A stretch of DNA of 16,775 nt. Origin: Rickettsiales bacterium (GTDB taxonomy: Bacteria; Pseudomonadota; Alphaproteobacteria; Rickettsiales; Anaplasmataceae). Shown here one piece after another: positions 11,033 to 16,775 of this stretch (position 1 is its first letter; every line of letters starts with the position of its first letter). The notes beneath the pieces are model-generated. The model saw only the letters and a program-made list of their open reading frames with translations, did no database searches and was not told the origin of the DNA. A program made the translations under genes and the position numbers. The stretch covers positions 1 to 16,775 of the forward strand of contig JAITUS010000026.1 in NCBI GenBank assembly GCA_031286185.1. The letters are read 5' to 3'.

Positions 11033-11560
11033 TTACTTTGGTAAATCAACGGGGCTATCGCTTAGTTGACGCAAGTAGCTGACTAAATCTGCAATTTCTT
11101 GGGGATTGGAAATACCTGCAAACGCCATACGCGTACCCCTTATGTAAGCTTTTGGATTCTTTAGGAAGGCAAATAGCTCCTCATATCCCCATTTCCCGCC
11201 CTTTTCGAGCGCTGCTTTTGAGTAATTAAATGAGTTGCCAAGGTGTGCTTTTTTGTTTCCAACTATGTTCCATAAGTTTGGCCCTACTTTATTTGCTCCA
11301 CTTTTCTCGAAACTATGGCAAGCTATACATTTCTTCGCTGCTGATTTGCCTTTCTCAAAACTAGCATTCTGCATTAGCGCTCCAATATCGAGAGCCACTT
11401 GCTCAATTTTTTGCTGAGGTCCGCCACCGCCAGCAGCTACTATCGTTTGGTGTTCAATCTTATATTTCTTTGGACTGTAGAGCATATCAACCACATTGCT
11501 GACTGTTACAATAATCAGCCCGGAAAGTAAAATTGATGCTGCAATCTTATTAAGCTCCAT
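11033..11560 (-). CDS. Membrane-anchored c-type cytochrome
   Basis: Class I cytochrome c held in the inner membrane by an uncleaved N-terminal helix (ASILLSGLIIVTVSNVV, about 8-24), with its heme domain in the periplasm. It passes electrons in the respiratory chain, probably from the bc1 complex to a terminal oxidase, like the CycM-type cytochromes of alphaproteobacteria. The heme motif CIACH lies at 78-82 and the axial methionine is M145 in GTRMAF. GPNLWNIVG and the C-terminal helix QEIADLVSYLRQL are typical. A glycine-rich linker (AAGGGG) joins anchor and domain. I chose the ATG at 11560; an upstream TTG at 11572 would add four residues. It forms an operon with the hydrolase one base downstream. 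Confidence 0.93.
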   Translation of the reverse strand: MELNKIAASILLSGLIIVTVSNVVDMLYSPKKYKIEHQTIVAAGGGGPQQKIEQVALDIGALMQNASFEKGKSAAKKCIACHSFEKSGANKVGPNLWNIVGNKKAHLGNSFNYSKAALEKGGKWGYEELFAFLKNPKAYIRGTRMAFAGISNPQEIADLVSYLRQLSDSPVDLPK

Positions 11561-11586
11561 AACTTTTATCAATTGATGTTGCTTAA

Positions 11587-11615
11587 ATTATGCGAATATT
11601 TTTGCAAACAGTAAA
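11587..11615 (-). promoter_or_regulatory. Predicted promoter of the cytochrome c-hydrolase pair
   Basis: On the minus strand TTTACT (11615-11610), a 17-nt spacer and CATAAT (11592-11587). The start would be near 11580, giving a 20-nt leader to the ATG at 11560. Confidence 0.45.
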
Positions 11616-11689
11616 CAATTACCTTGAAGCTTGCCAAAGATAAAAATTTCTACCACTTAAAATAAGAGTAAGTCTCTTTTCCATTCTGC

Positions 11690-12244
11690 TTAAGCAGTCC
11701 GTGCTCCAAATACATGCTGATCTGGTATATTATATTCAGACAGACTTCCTATAAACATTGATGTAACAGCTACCCCTGTAACTATTCCTGTAGGCAGTGC
11801 AATAGCTCCTATCCCCGCACCTGCTGCTATTGCCCACCAAGTTGCAAAGACACCAGGAAGAATAGCATTTGCGGTTGCTGCAAGACTCACTCCAGCTGCT
11901 ACACTTGCAATTGCCATAGAAAGAAAAGGTAGCGTCAGTGTTGCTATTACACGTTTCTCTACAATACCTTTTTTCTCTTTTTCTTCATTAATCTCATTGT
12001 GAAAGTAACGGCGCAACCCTATAGCTGCAAGTGCTAGCAAAGCTGGAAATGTGGCACCAATAACTCCACCTATAACCAAAGGTGACAAAGTTGTAAAACT
12101 GAGCCCTAATCCTGCAAGCGCTCCAACTGCAGCACTCACTCCTATTATAGCTCCTACAACTATCCTTGCGGTTAACTGAGCGTCATAAAGATAATATATT
12201 AGCTCATTAAAACCATGCATATAATTCTTTTTTCTGCCACTCAT
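11690..12244 (-). CDS. Hypothetical four-helix membrane protein, 184 aa
   Basis: I do not recognise a family. The sequence is dominated by Ala/Gly/Ile-rich membrane segments at about 26-48, 54-78, 99-127 and 130-166, separated by a charged loop RRYFHNEINEEKEKKGIVEKR (78-98) that probably faces the cytoplasm. The N-terminus is basic (MSGRKKNY) and the C-terminus polar. The ATG at 12244 is preceded by TAGGAGT, a good ribosome site, and a promoter is predicted at 12274-12302. The glycine-zipper-like pattern (GAIIGVSAAVGALAGLGL) suggests close helix packing. It stands alone, divergent from recJ. An inner-membrane protein or an exported effector are both possible. Confidence 0.75.
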   Translation of the reverse strand: MSGRKKNYMHGFNELIYYLYDAQLTARIVVGAIIGVSAAVGALAGLGLSFTTLSPLVIGGVIGATFPALLALAAIGLRRYFHNEINEEKEKKGIVEKRVIATLTLPFLSMAIASVAAGVSLAATANAILPGVFATWWAIAAGAGIGAIALPTGIVTGVAVTSMFIGSLSEYNIPDQHVFGARTA

Positions 12245-12273
12245 ATAACTCCTAATACTTTATTGAAAGGTAT

Positions 12274-12302
12274 ATAATAGCACTTCAATTTGGGATTTAC
12301 AA
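12274..12302 (-). promoter_or_regulatory. Predicted promoter of the four-helix membrane protein
   Basis: On the minus strand TTGTAA (12302-12297), a 17-nt spacer and TATTAT (12279-12274), followed 30 nt later by the ATG with its AGGAG site. Confidence 0.5.
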
Positions 12303-12403
12303 GATATTTGTTGGAATTGTACCATGCTTCGAAAGAATGGCAAATTCAATTGTAGAACAAGTTTAAAAGTTCTGGTAAAGTGGTTTTGTTTTACTTACAA
12401 AAT

Positions 12404-14143
12404 ATGCTACTTGATATTGAAAAGCGCAGTATAACAAATGCACTATGGAGGTTACAAGAAGCAGATCAAAGGGAAATTTTAACCCTTACTCAAAAATTTG
12501 AATTACCAGAAATACTAGCTAGGACACTTGTTACTCGCGGTGTTAATGTAGAGAGTGCAGGCAACTTCTTATATCCACTAATCAGATCGTTATTACCAGA
12601 TCCCTTCCATCTTCTTGACATGGATAAAGCTGTTTGCCGCATAATACGGGCAATAAATAATGGTGAAAACATAGCAATATTCGGCGACTATGATGTTGAT
12701 GGTGCAACGTCATCAGCATTAATTAATAGATACCTAAGGACGGTTGGTATACGCTCTATAATCTACATTCCAGATCGTGTTAATGAGGGCTATGGATTAA
12801 ATGCAGACGCTTTATTGCAACTCAAAAAGAAAGGAATTGACCTATGTATTTCCGTTGATTGCGGCACACTTGCATATCAACCGATAGAGGATGCCAAGAA
12901 CTTCAGTCTTGATATTATAGTTATCGATCATCACCTTGGCATGGAAAAACTACCAAGCGCTGTAGCAGTTGTTAATCCAAACCGCCTTGATGAAAACTCT
13001 CCTTATACTAACCTTGCAGCAGTTGGAGTATCATTTCTGCTGATTGTTGCTCTTAATAAAAGCTTGCGTGAACAGGGATTTTTTACCAACAGAAAAGAAC
13101 CAGATTTATTTGATCTGCTGGATTTTGTTGCCCTTGGCACTGTTTGCGATGTTATGCAGATCACTGGCCTTAATAGAGCATTTGTCTCACAAGGATTAAA
13201 AGTTATGTCAGCAAGAAAAAACGTTGGCTTGCGCGTTTTATTTGATGCTTTAGGAATTCTCGAAAAACCAAGCGTTTCCTGGCTAGGTTTTAATATTGGA
13301 CCATGCATAAATGCTGGAGGAAGAATCGGAGAAGCATCTCTTGGCGCAAGGCTGCTTTCTACAGACGATGAAGAGGAGGCGCATTCCATCGCGCTAAAAT
13401 TAATAGACTTGAATAATGCAAGGAAGATGATGGAAAATGAGGCTATTTTAGAGGCCACAACACGAGCAGAAAAGTTCGTGAAGTCAGGTGCGAATTTTAT
13501 AATGGTAAGCGGCGATTGGCATCAGGGAATAATCGGTATAATTGCATCAAGGCTGAAAGAGCGGTTTCACTTGCCAACGATAGTGATATCTTTAAACAAT
13601 GGAATAGGAAAAGCAAGCTGCAGGTCAATTTCTGGGATTGATATCGGAGCTGCAGTTCTTTCTGCAAAATTTATAAATCTGATTATTGAAGGTGGCGGCC
13701 ATAGTATGGCAGCAGGGTTTGCGATTAAGGAAGACAAAATAAACGATTTATGTGACTTTTTTACTGAGAGGTTTGCACACTTTACGCATAACAAAGCTTT
13801 AAAAGCCGACGGTATAGTAACTGCTAAGGCAATAAACTTATCCCTGTGGAATCAACTGCGACGCTTGGAGCCATTTGGTGTTGGCAATCCTGAGCCGAGG
13901 TTTATTATCCAAGGAGCGAAGATCAGGAAGCCTGAAGTTATAGGAGTTGACCATATAAAATGCTTCATTGCTGACGATAATGCTATGGTTAGAGCTATTG
14001 CGTTTCGTTCTGCAAATACTCATCTTGGTTCTGCTATCATGAAGGGTAATGTTGAAGCTATTTTTGGCAAAATCTCTATGAATTATTGGAATGGCAATGA
14101 GTTTGTACAATTTTTAATAGAAGATGTATTGACTATTAGCTGA
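12404..14143 (+). CDS. recJ: Single-stranded-DNA-specific exonuclease RecJ
   Basis: 5'-3' exonuclease on single-stranded DNA, acting in recombination, mismatch and base-excision repair with manganese or magnesium. The product is 579 aa from the ATG at 12404 (E. coli 577). The DHH phosphoesterase motifs are present: IFGDYDVDGATSS with D95, D97 and D99, SVDCGT (D152) and IDHH (174-177). The linker and the DHHA1 domain with GGGHSMAAGF (430-439) follow, then the OB-fold segment (RLEPFGVGNPEPRF). An upstream in-frame GTG at 12380 would add eight residues; neither start has a clear ribosome site. The gene is intact, so this branch of repair is expected to function. It is the last clearly functional gene before the decayed region. 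Confidence 0.95.
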   Translation: MLLDIEKRSITNALWRLQEADQREILTLTQKFELPEILARTLVTRGVNVESAGNFLYPLIRSLLPDPFHLLDMDKAVCRIIRAINNGENIAIFGDYDVDGATSSALINRYLRTVGIRSIIYIPDRVNEGYGLNADALLQLKKKGIDLCISVDCGTLAYQPIEDAKNFSLDIIVIDHHLGMEKLPSAVAVVNPNRLDENSPYTNLAAVGVSFLLIVALNKSLREQGFFTNRKEPDLFDLLDFVALGTVCDVMQITGLNRAFVSQGLKVMSARKNVGLRVLFDALGILEKPSVSWLGFNIGPCINAGGRIGEASLGARLLSTDDEEEAHSIALKLIDLNNARKMMENEAILEATTRAEKFVKSGANFIMVSGDWHQGIIGIIASRLKERFHLPTIVISLNNGIGKASCRSISGIDIGAAVLSAKFINLIIEGGGHSMAAGFAIKEDKINDLCDFFTERFAHFTHNKALKADGIVTAKAINLSLWNQLRRLEPFGVGNPEPRFIIQGAKIRKPEVIGVDHIKCFIADDNAMVRAIAFRSANTHLGSAIMKGNVEAIFGKISMNYWNGNEFVQFLIEDVLTIS

Positions 14144-14319
14144 GCTGCCTATATCTTCATCTGTGCAGATTAAACGACAAGAGTATTACGTAGTTGGCGT
14201 CTTATGTTTAATTTTTTGCACTATGTGCACCTTATGTCTTTATTAATTTTATCTAGACTTCTAGGTTTTTATCTATACAAGCTGAAGCGCGCTTATAGGT
14301 CGTTTAAGACAGTATAGTA
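14144..14319. other. Non-coding stretch after recJ
   Basis: I see no gene, tRNA or strong terminator here. A short hairpin GCACTATGTGC occurs near 14218 and ACTTCTAGGT near 14259. This is the left edge of a repeat-rich region that runs to 14706. Confidence 0.4.
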
Positions 14320-14404
14320 CGCCAATTTGCAGGATTAGAGAGTGAGCAACTTTTACCACGGGATTCTTTTGCCTTTTTTCTGCTTAGTAAATTTCTTAGC
14401 GTTA
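14320..14404 (+). repeat. Dispersed repeat, copy B
   Basis: Starts CGCCAATTTGCAGGATTAGA and contains CGGGATTCTTTTGCC followed by CTGCTTAGTAAATTTCTTA. It matches copy A (9891-9973, opposite strand) and copy C (14466-14541). B and C are about 140 bp apart in direct orientation; both are preceded by CGTTTAAGAC (14301-14310 and 14447-14456), so the repeated unit is longer than the core listed. Confidence 0.6.
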
Positions 14405-14444
14405 AAGTTAAGGGTCTGTTGCGGTTTAAAAGTCGCTAAATTGC

Positions 14445-14469
14445 GGCGTTTAAGACTTAAAAAAACGCC
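14445..14469 (+). repeat. Short inverted repeat (hairpin)
   Basis: GGCGTTT (14445-14451) pairs with AAACGCC (14463-14469) around an 11-nt loop. It lies at the front of repeat copy C. It could be a structured end of the element. Confidence 0.45.
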
Positions 14470-14541
14470 AATACTGAAAATAGACAATGGTCAGCGATTC
14501 TTTTGTCTTTTTTTTCCATTTGGTAAATTTCTTAAATATTA
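14466..14541 (+). repeat. Dispersed repeat, copy C
   Basis: Starts CGCCAATACTGAAAATAGAC and contains GCGATTCTTTTGTC and GGTAAATTTCTTAAATATTA. Third member of the family with copies A and B. A frame of 66 codons crossing copies B and C is not a credible gene. Confidence 0.55.
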
Positions 14542-14706
14542 AAGCAATTCATGAACGAACATTTGTTTTTACAACAAGTGGTGTTATTCCAGCACCATAG
14601 GGTGTCATGCCAGTGCCCAGACACTGGCATCCAGAAATTTTATCAAGTAGGTGAGCATAAAAGTCATGTTAAAATGCACCATTTTTATGGGAAACTGGAT
14701 CCCTGT
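14522..14706 (+). repeat. Palindromic repeat element, left copy
   Basis: Homologous to the reverse complement of 16611-16775. Shared blocks are TAAATTTCTTAA, ATGAACGAACATTTGTTTTT followed by ACAACAA, GTGAGCATA and TGTTAAAATGCACCATTTTT, then ATGGGAAACTGGATCCC. Inside is a perfect 8-bp stem TGCCAGTG / CACTGGCA (14608-14615 and 14622-14629). Such ATTCCAG/CTGGAAT palindromes are abundant in Wolbachia intergenic DNA. The copy ends abruptly at GGATCCC, where an IS5-type end begins. A 65-codon frame starting at 14551 reads through the repeat and is not a real gene. Confidence 0.75.
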
Positions 14707-15023
14707 GGGCTTTGTTGCATGGCAACTAAAAAATCTAGTGGTTACTGACAAAATTCATTATAAAGTAGCTATTTAAATACAAAAAAAAAAATATGCCACA
14801 GAAAATGAAAGTCAGTAACCCAAAAGAATATAACAAGTTTCCCCAGGAAAGAGGAAATATTTTTCACTACATTGATGAGGCTATTGAAAATTGGTACGAC
14901 AGTAATCCAAAAGTACAAGGTGGTAACTACATTTATAGCGATAAAGTCGTAATTTTAGTGCATATAATCGCCAATCTTTTTAGAATTGGATTGAGACAAA
15001 CAGTCGGATTTATACGCAGCTGA
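14707..15023 (+). mobile_element. Truncated IS5-type insertion sequence
   Basis: GGGCTTTGTTGCATGGC at 14707-14723 resembles the terminal inverted repeat of IS5-group elements and falls exactly where the palindromic repeat is interrupted. It is followed by the N-terminal part of a transposase. The rest of the element, including the right end, is missing; unrelated sequence starts near 15019. Confidence 0.65.
14793..15023 (+). pseudogene. IS5-family transposase, N-terminal fragment
   Basis: The first 76 codons read MPQKMKVSNPKEYNKFPQER, then GNIFHYIDEAIENWYDSNPK and YIYSDKVVILVHIIANLFRIG, then LRQTVGFIRS. This is the N-terminal region of the IS5-type transposase common in Wolbachia; full proteins have roughly 250-300 residues. 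The catalytic DDE core is absent. A stop codon follows directly after the point where homology ends, so the fragment cannot transpose. Confidence 0.75.
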
Positions 15024-15528
15024 TACACATCTGTACGAACATTGTGATTTGAGCCTACCGGGAGGGTAGTGCCTCGACACTTTAGACAATGTAGCACTAA
15101 ATATTATAGAATCCACGAAGACAATTCCTAGAGACTTCATAAGTCCGAAAGAGATGCTTGATTGGATATGGCAAAACCTTGTTTTTCCTCTTGGACCTGA
15201 TATACAATGAAAAATTAATGAGTATTACCAAAGACTCAAACAAAAATTTGCAGAAATAGAAGATTTATCGGAGCCACAGCCAGAAACTTCTGGTAAACCA
15301 CAATGTGAAAGGCACAGAATGGACAGCCCAAGTATTGTGTATGGGCCCAAGAGATGAAAAAGATATTATAGAAGAAAAAGGCAATTCGTATCTGTTCAAA
15401 AAGTTAGTTTTACTGTTTCTTCTGGTCAACGAGAAAATCCGTTACCAGAAGAAGTGGAAGACAAACCTGAAACTAATTTAAGTAATGTAACACAAGCAGT
15501 CAATCAACAGAAACAGGACTGCCAGGCC
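15019..15528 (+). pseudogene. Unidentified decayed coding remnant
   Basis: Plus-strand frames here read like protein although none is open for long. The first frame gives CDLSLPGG, a stop (15067-15069), LDNVALNIIESTKTIPRDFI, SPKEMLDWIWQNLVFPLGPD, a stop (15208-15210), then INEYYQRLKQKFAEIEDLSE. A second frame gives NVKGTEWTAQVLCMGPRDEK and DIIEEKGNSYLFKK. A third gives SFTVSSGQRENPLPEEVEDK and PETNLSNVTQAVNQQKQD. Two stops and two frameshifts separate what looks like one protein of about 165 aa. I do not recognise the family. It could be a remnant of a phage or effector gene cut by the IS5 fragment. Confidence 0.4.
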
Positions 15529-16445
15529 TCAGGCCATTTCTTCCTGAAGTTGCGCAATTTCAGCTTTAGGAAGACCAGTAGATTCAGCTATAACATCTAT
15601 AGGGACACCGGCCTTAAGTGAGTTTTAGCTACAGCTATTTTAGCCTGTTGTTCGCCTTCTGCTCTGCCTTTTTCATGTCCGATTTGTATGCCTTCTTGTC
15701 TACCTTTTTCAGTAGCATCATCAAGCTTTTGAGCGAGGACAGCTTTCTCATCACGGATACGCTTTATTTCTTGTTCGTAGGCAATAAATTCTTTTTCTGA
15801 CCAGTTGAATCTATTTAGCTCCTCATATGTTTTTTTGATTATTACGTCACTTCCTATTATTTTTTCCAATTCCTTTTCACTGGTTTCATCTGCATTCTTG
15901 AAGAAGTATATCCACTTTTCAACTATGTTCTCCAATTGATCTTCCTTTGTTTTAGGAAATTTTGGCAACTCAATAAATGTAAAATAAAAATCTTTTAAAT
16001 CATGCTCATTGGTATCCTCATCCCAAAGTATGCTTTGATTTATACTCAGACTTATCAGGGAATAGAATACAATCTGCTATAGCGATAAAGATAATTTCTT
16101 TAAGGTCTTCATATTGATCACCTTTATCAGCCTGTCTTGAGTAAGCTTTAGCAGCGTAGTACTGAGCACGTTTCTCGAAACCTTTAGTTTTAGCAACCTG
16201 CATTTCGATTATCACTTGTACCCCATTCCATCTCTACATAGAACATCAACAATGCTTTGCTTTTTGGAGGCAATTTCAGCATCCATAATAGTACTGAGGA
16301 ACTCTATTTCTTTTATTTCATCCTTGCCAGTAAAGTCCAAGATATCATTGAGAAAGTGAATAAGAATATCTTTATTTTTTTCAGTACCAAAGATGCGCCG
16401 AAATGCTACATCATTTTTGGGATCAAGAAACTTTGAAAAAGCCAC
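15529..16445 (-). pseudogene. Rpn family recombination-promoting nuclease / PD-(D/E)XK transposase, frameshifted
   Basis: Members of this family are PD-(D/E)XK nucleases, often annotated as transposases, that promote recombination. The N-terminus MAFSKFLDPKNDVAFRRIFG and NKDILIHFLNDILDF are diagnostic. The nuclease core is D in IVDVLC with E and Q in IIEMQ, followed by KRAQYYAAKAYS. The C-terminus has a glycine/charged repeat (EKGRQEGIQIGHEKGRAEGE) and the tail GLPKAEIAQLQEEMA. Three single-base indels break it: a base missing in the C4 run at 16221-16224, an extra base in the AAA at 16025-16027 (restoring HTWDED), and a base missing near 15615. Corrected, it encodes 305 aa, a normal length. 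All three indels are in or next to short homopolymers. Confidence 0.85.
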
Positions 16446-16610
16446 AACTATAGTGCTTAAAAATATTAATAATTATACACTATTCTATAGAAATATTCAA
16501 TCTTTTTGTTTTGGATGTGTTAAGAGCAAGTGGCCCTGTGATTAGCAGACCAGCACCTACTTCTCCTGTCATCCAAGTAGCCCTTTCTCCTGTCATCCCA
16601 GTACTTGATG
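16446..16610. other. Non-coding stretch with short direct repeat
   Basis: I see no gene. TTCTCCTGTCATCC occurs twice, at 16561-16574 and 16585-16598, 24 bp apart. ATCCCAG (16595-16601) pairs with CTGGGAT (16611-16617), a 7-bp stem continuing into the right palindromic repeat. A 90-codon minus-strand frame across 16480-16752 reads through repeat sequence and is not a credible gene. Confidence 0.5.
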
Positions 16611-16775
16611 CTGGGATCCAGTTTCCCATAAAAATGGTGCATTTTAACATAACTTCTATGCTCACTAACCTAATAAAATTCCTGGATTCCAGCGTCACGC
16701 GCTGGAATGACAACATTTGTTGTAAAAACAAATGTTCGTTCATAAATTGCAACAGCTATAATATTAAGAAATTTA
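16611..16775 (-). repeat. Palindromic repeat element, right copy (inverted)
   Basis: Inverted relative of 14522-14706, running to the window edge. The internal hairpin is ATTCCAGCG (16686-16694), loop TCACG, CGCTGGAAT (16700-16708), a perfect 9-bp stem whose sequence differs from that of the left copy while remaining paired. Together the two copies flank the IS5 fragment, the decayed remnant and the Rpn pseudogene in inverted orientation. Confidence 0.75.

Noticed and set aside
14342..14748. Two plus-strand frames of 65-66 codons
   Set aside because: They read through dispersed and palindromic repeats; the second has a counterpart at 16480-16752 only because the repeat is duplicated.
15011..15031. 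Resemblance of ATACACATCT to the Tn5/Nextera mosaic end
   Set aside because: Only ten bases match and the preceding bases differ; the adapter actually present is TruSeq, so this is likely chance.
16480..16752. Minus-strand 90-codon frame
   Set aside because: Its translation follows the palindromic repeat and hairpins; no protein family or ribosome site supports it.

Overview
The window looks like a chromosomal segment of Wolbachia or a very close Rickettsiales relative. The base composition is AT-rich. A 23S-5S rRNA unit stands without a visible 16S. AtpD, FumC and RecJ read as the alphaproteobacterial endosymbiont type, and the right side carries decayed mobile DNA (IS5-type transposase, Rpn-type PD-(D/E)XK gene, palindromic repeats) of the kind that litters Wolbachia genomes. 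The assignment rests on remembered family resemblance, not on a database search.

Layout. Bases 1-28 are Illumina TruSeq adapter, not biology. Bases 29 to about 2713 are 23S rRNA lacking its first ~110 nt, followed by 5S rRNA (~2956-3073). The 5S gene is bracketed by two inverted, nearly identical copies (173/174) of a 174-bp MITE, each with its own perfect 8-bp target duplication. Then, on the minus strand, come a 90-aa unknown gene, rnpA and rpmH. The rpmH end overlaps the rnpA start, and rnpA carries a one-base frameshift in an A9 run. On the plus strand follow a PstC-type phosphate permease, atpD, atpC, a transaldolase/Fsa-family aldolase and a small secreted protein. On the minus strand (high to low coordinates) lie a four-helix membrane protein, a membrane-anchored cytochrome c with an alpha/beta hydrolase one base behind it (also frameshifted), a possible 35-aa ORF and fumC. 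recJ is on the plus strand.

From about 14150 to the end the DNA is accessory and decayed: diverged dispersed repeats, two inverted copies of a palindromic repeat element, a truncated IS5-type transposase, an unidentified coding remnant with stops and frameshifts, and an Rpn-family gene broken by three single-base indels.

How the genes work together. The core genes serve translation and RNA processing (23S, 5S, L34, RNase P protein), phosphate import, ATP synthesis and respiration (F1 beta and epsilon, cytochrome c, fumarase), sugar-phosphate chemistry (Fsa/TalC) and DNA repair (RecJ). The most notable observations are the MITE pair around 5S, a 23S drug-site sequence (2057A/2059G in E. coli numbering) that predicts intrinsic macrolide resistance, and single-base indels in rnpA, the hydrolase and the Rpn gene. 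Those indels may be real decay or assembly error; the untrimmed adapter makes the second possibility serious.
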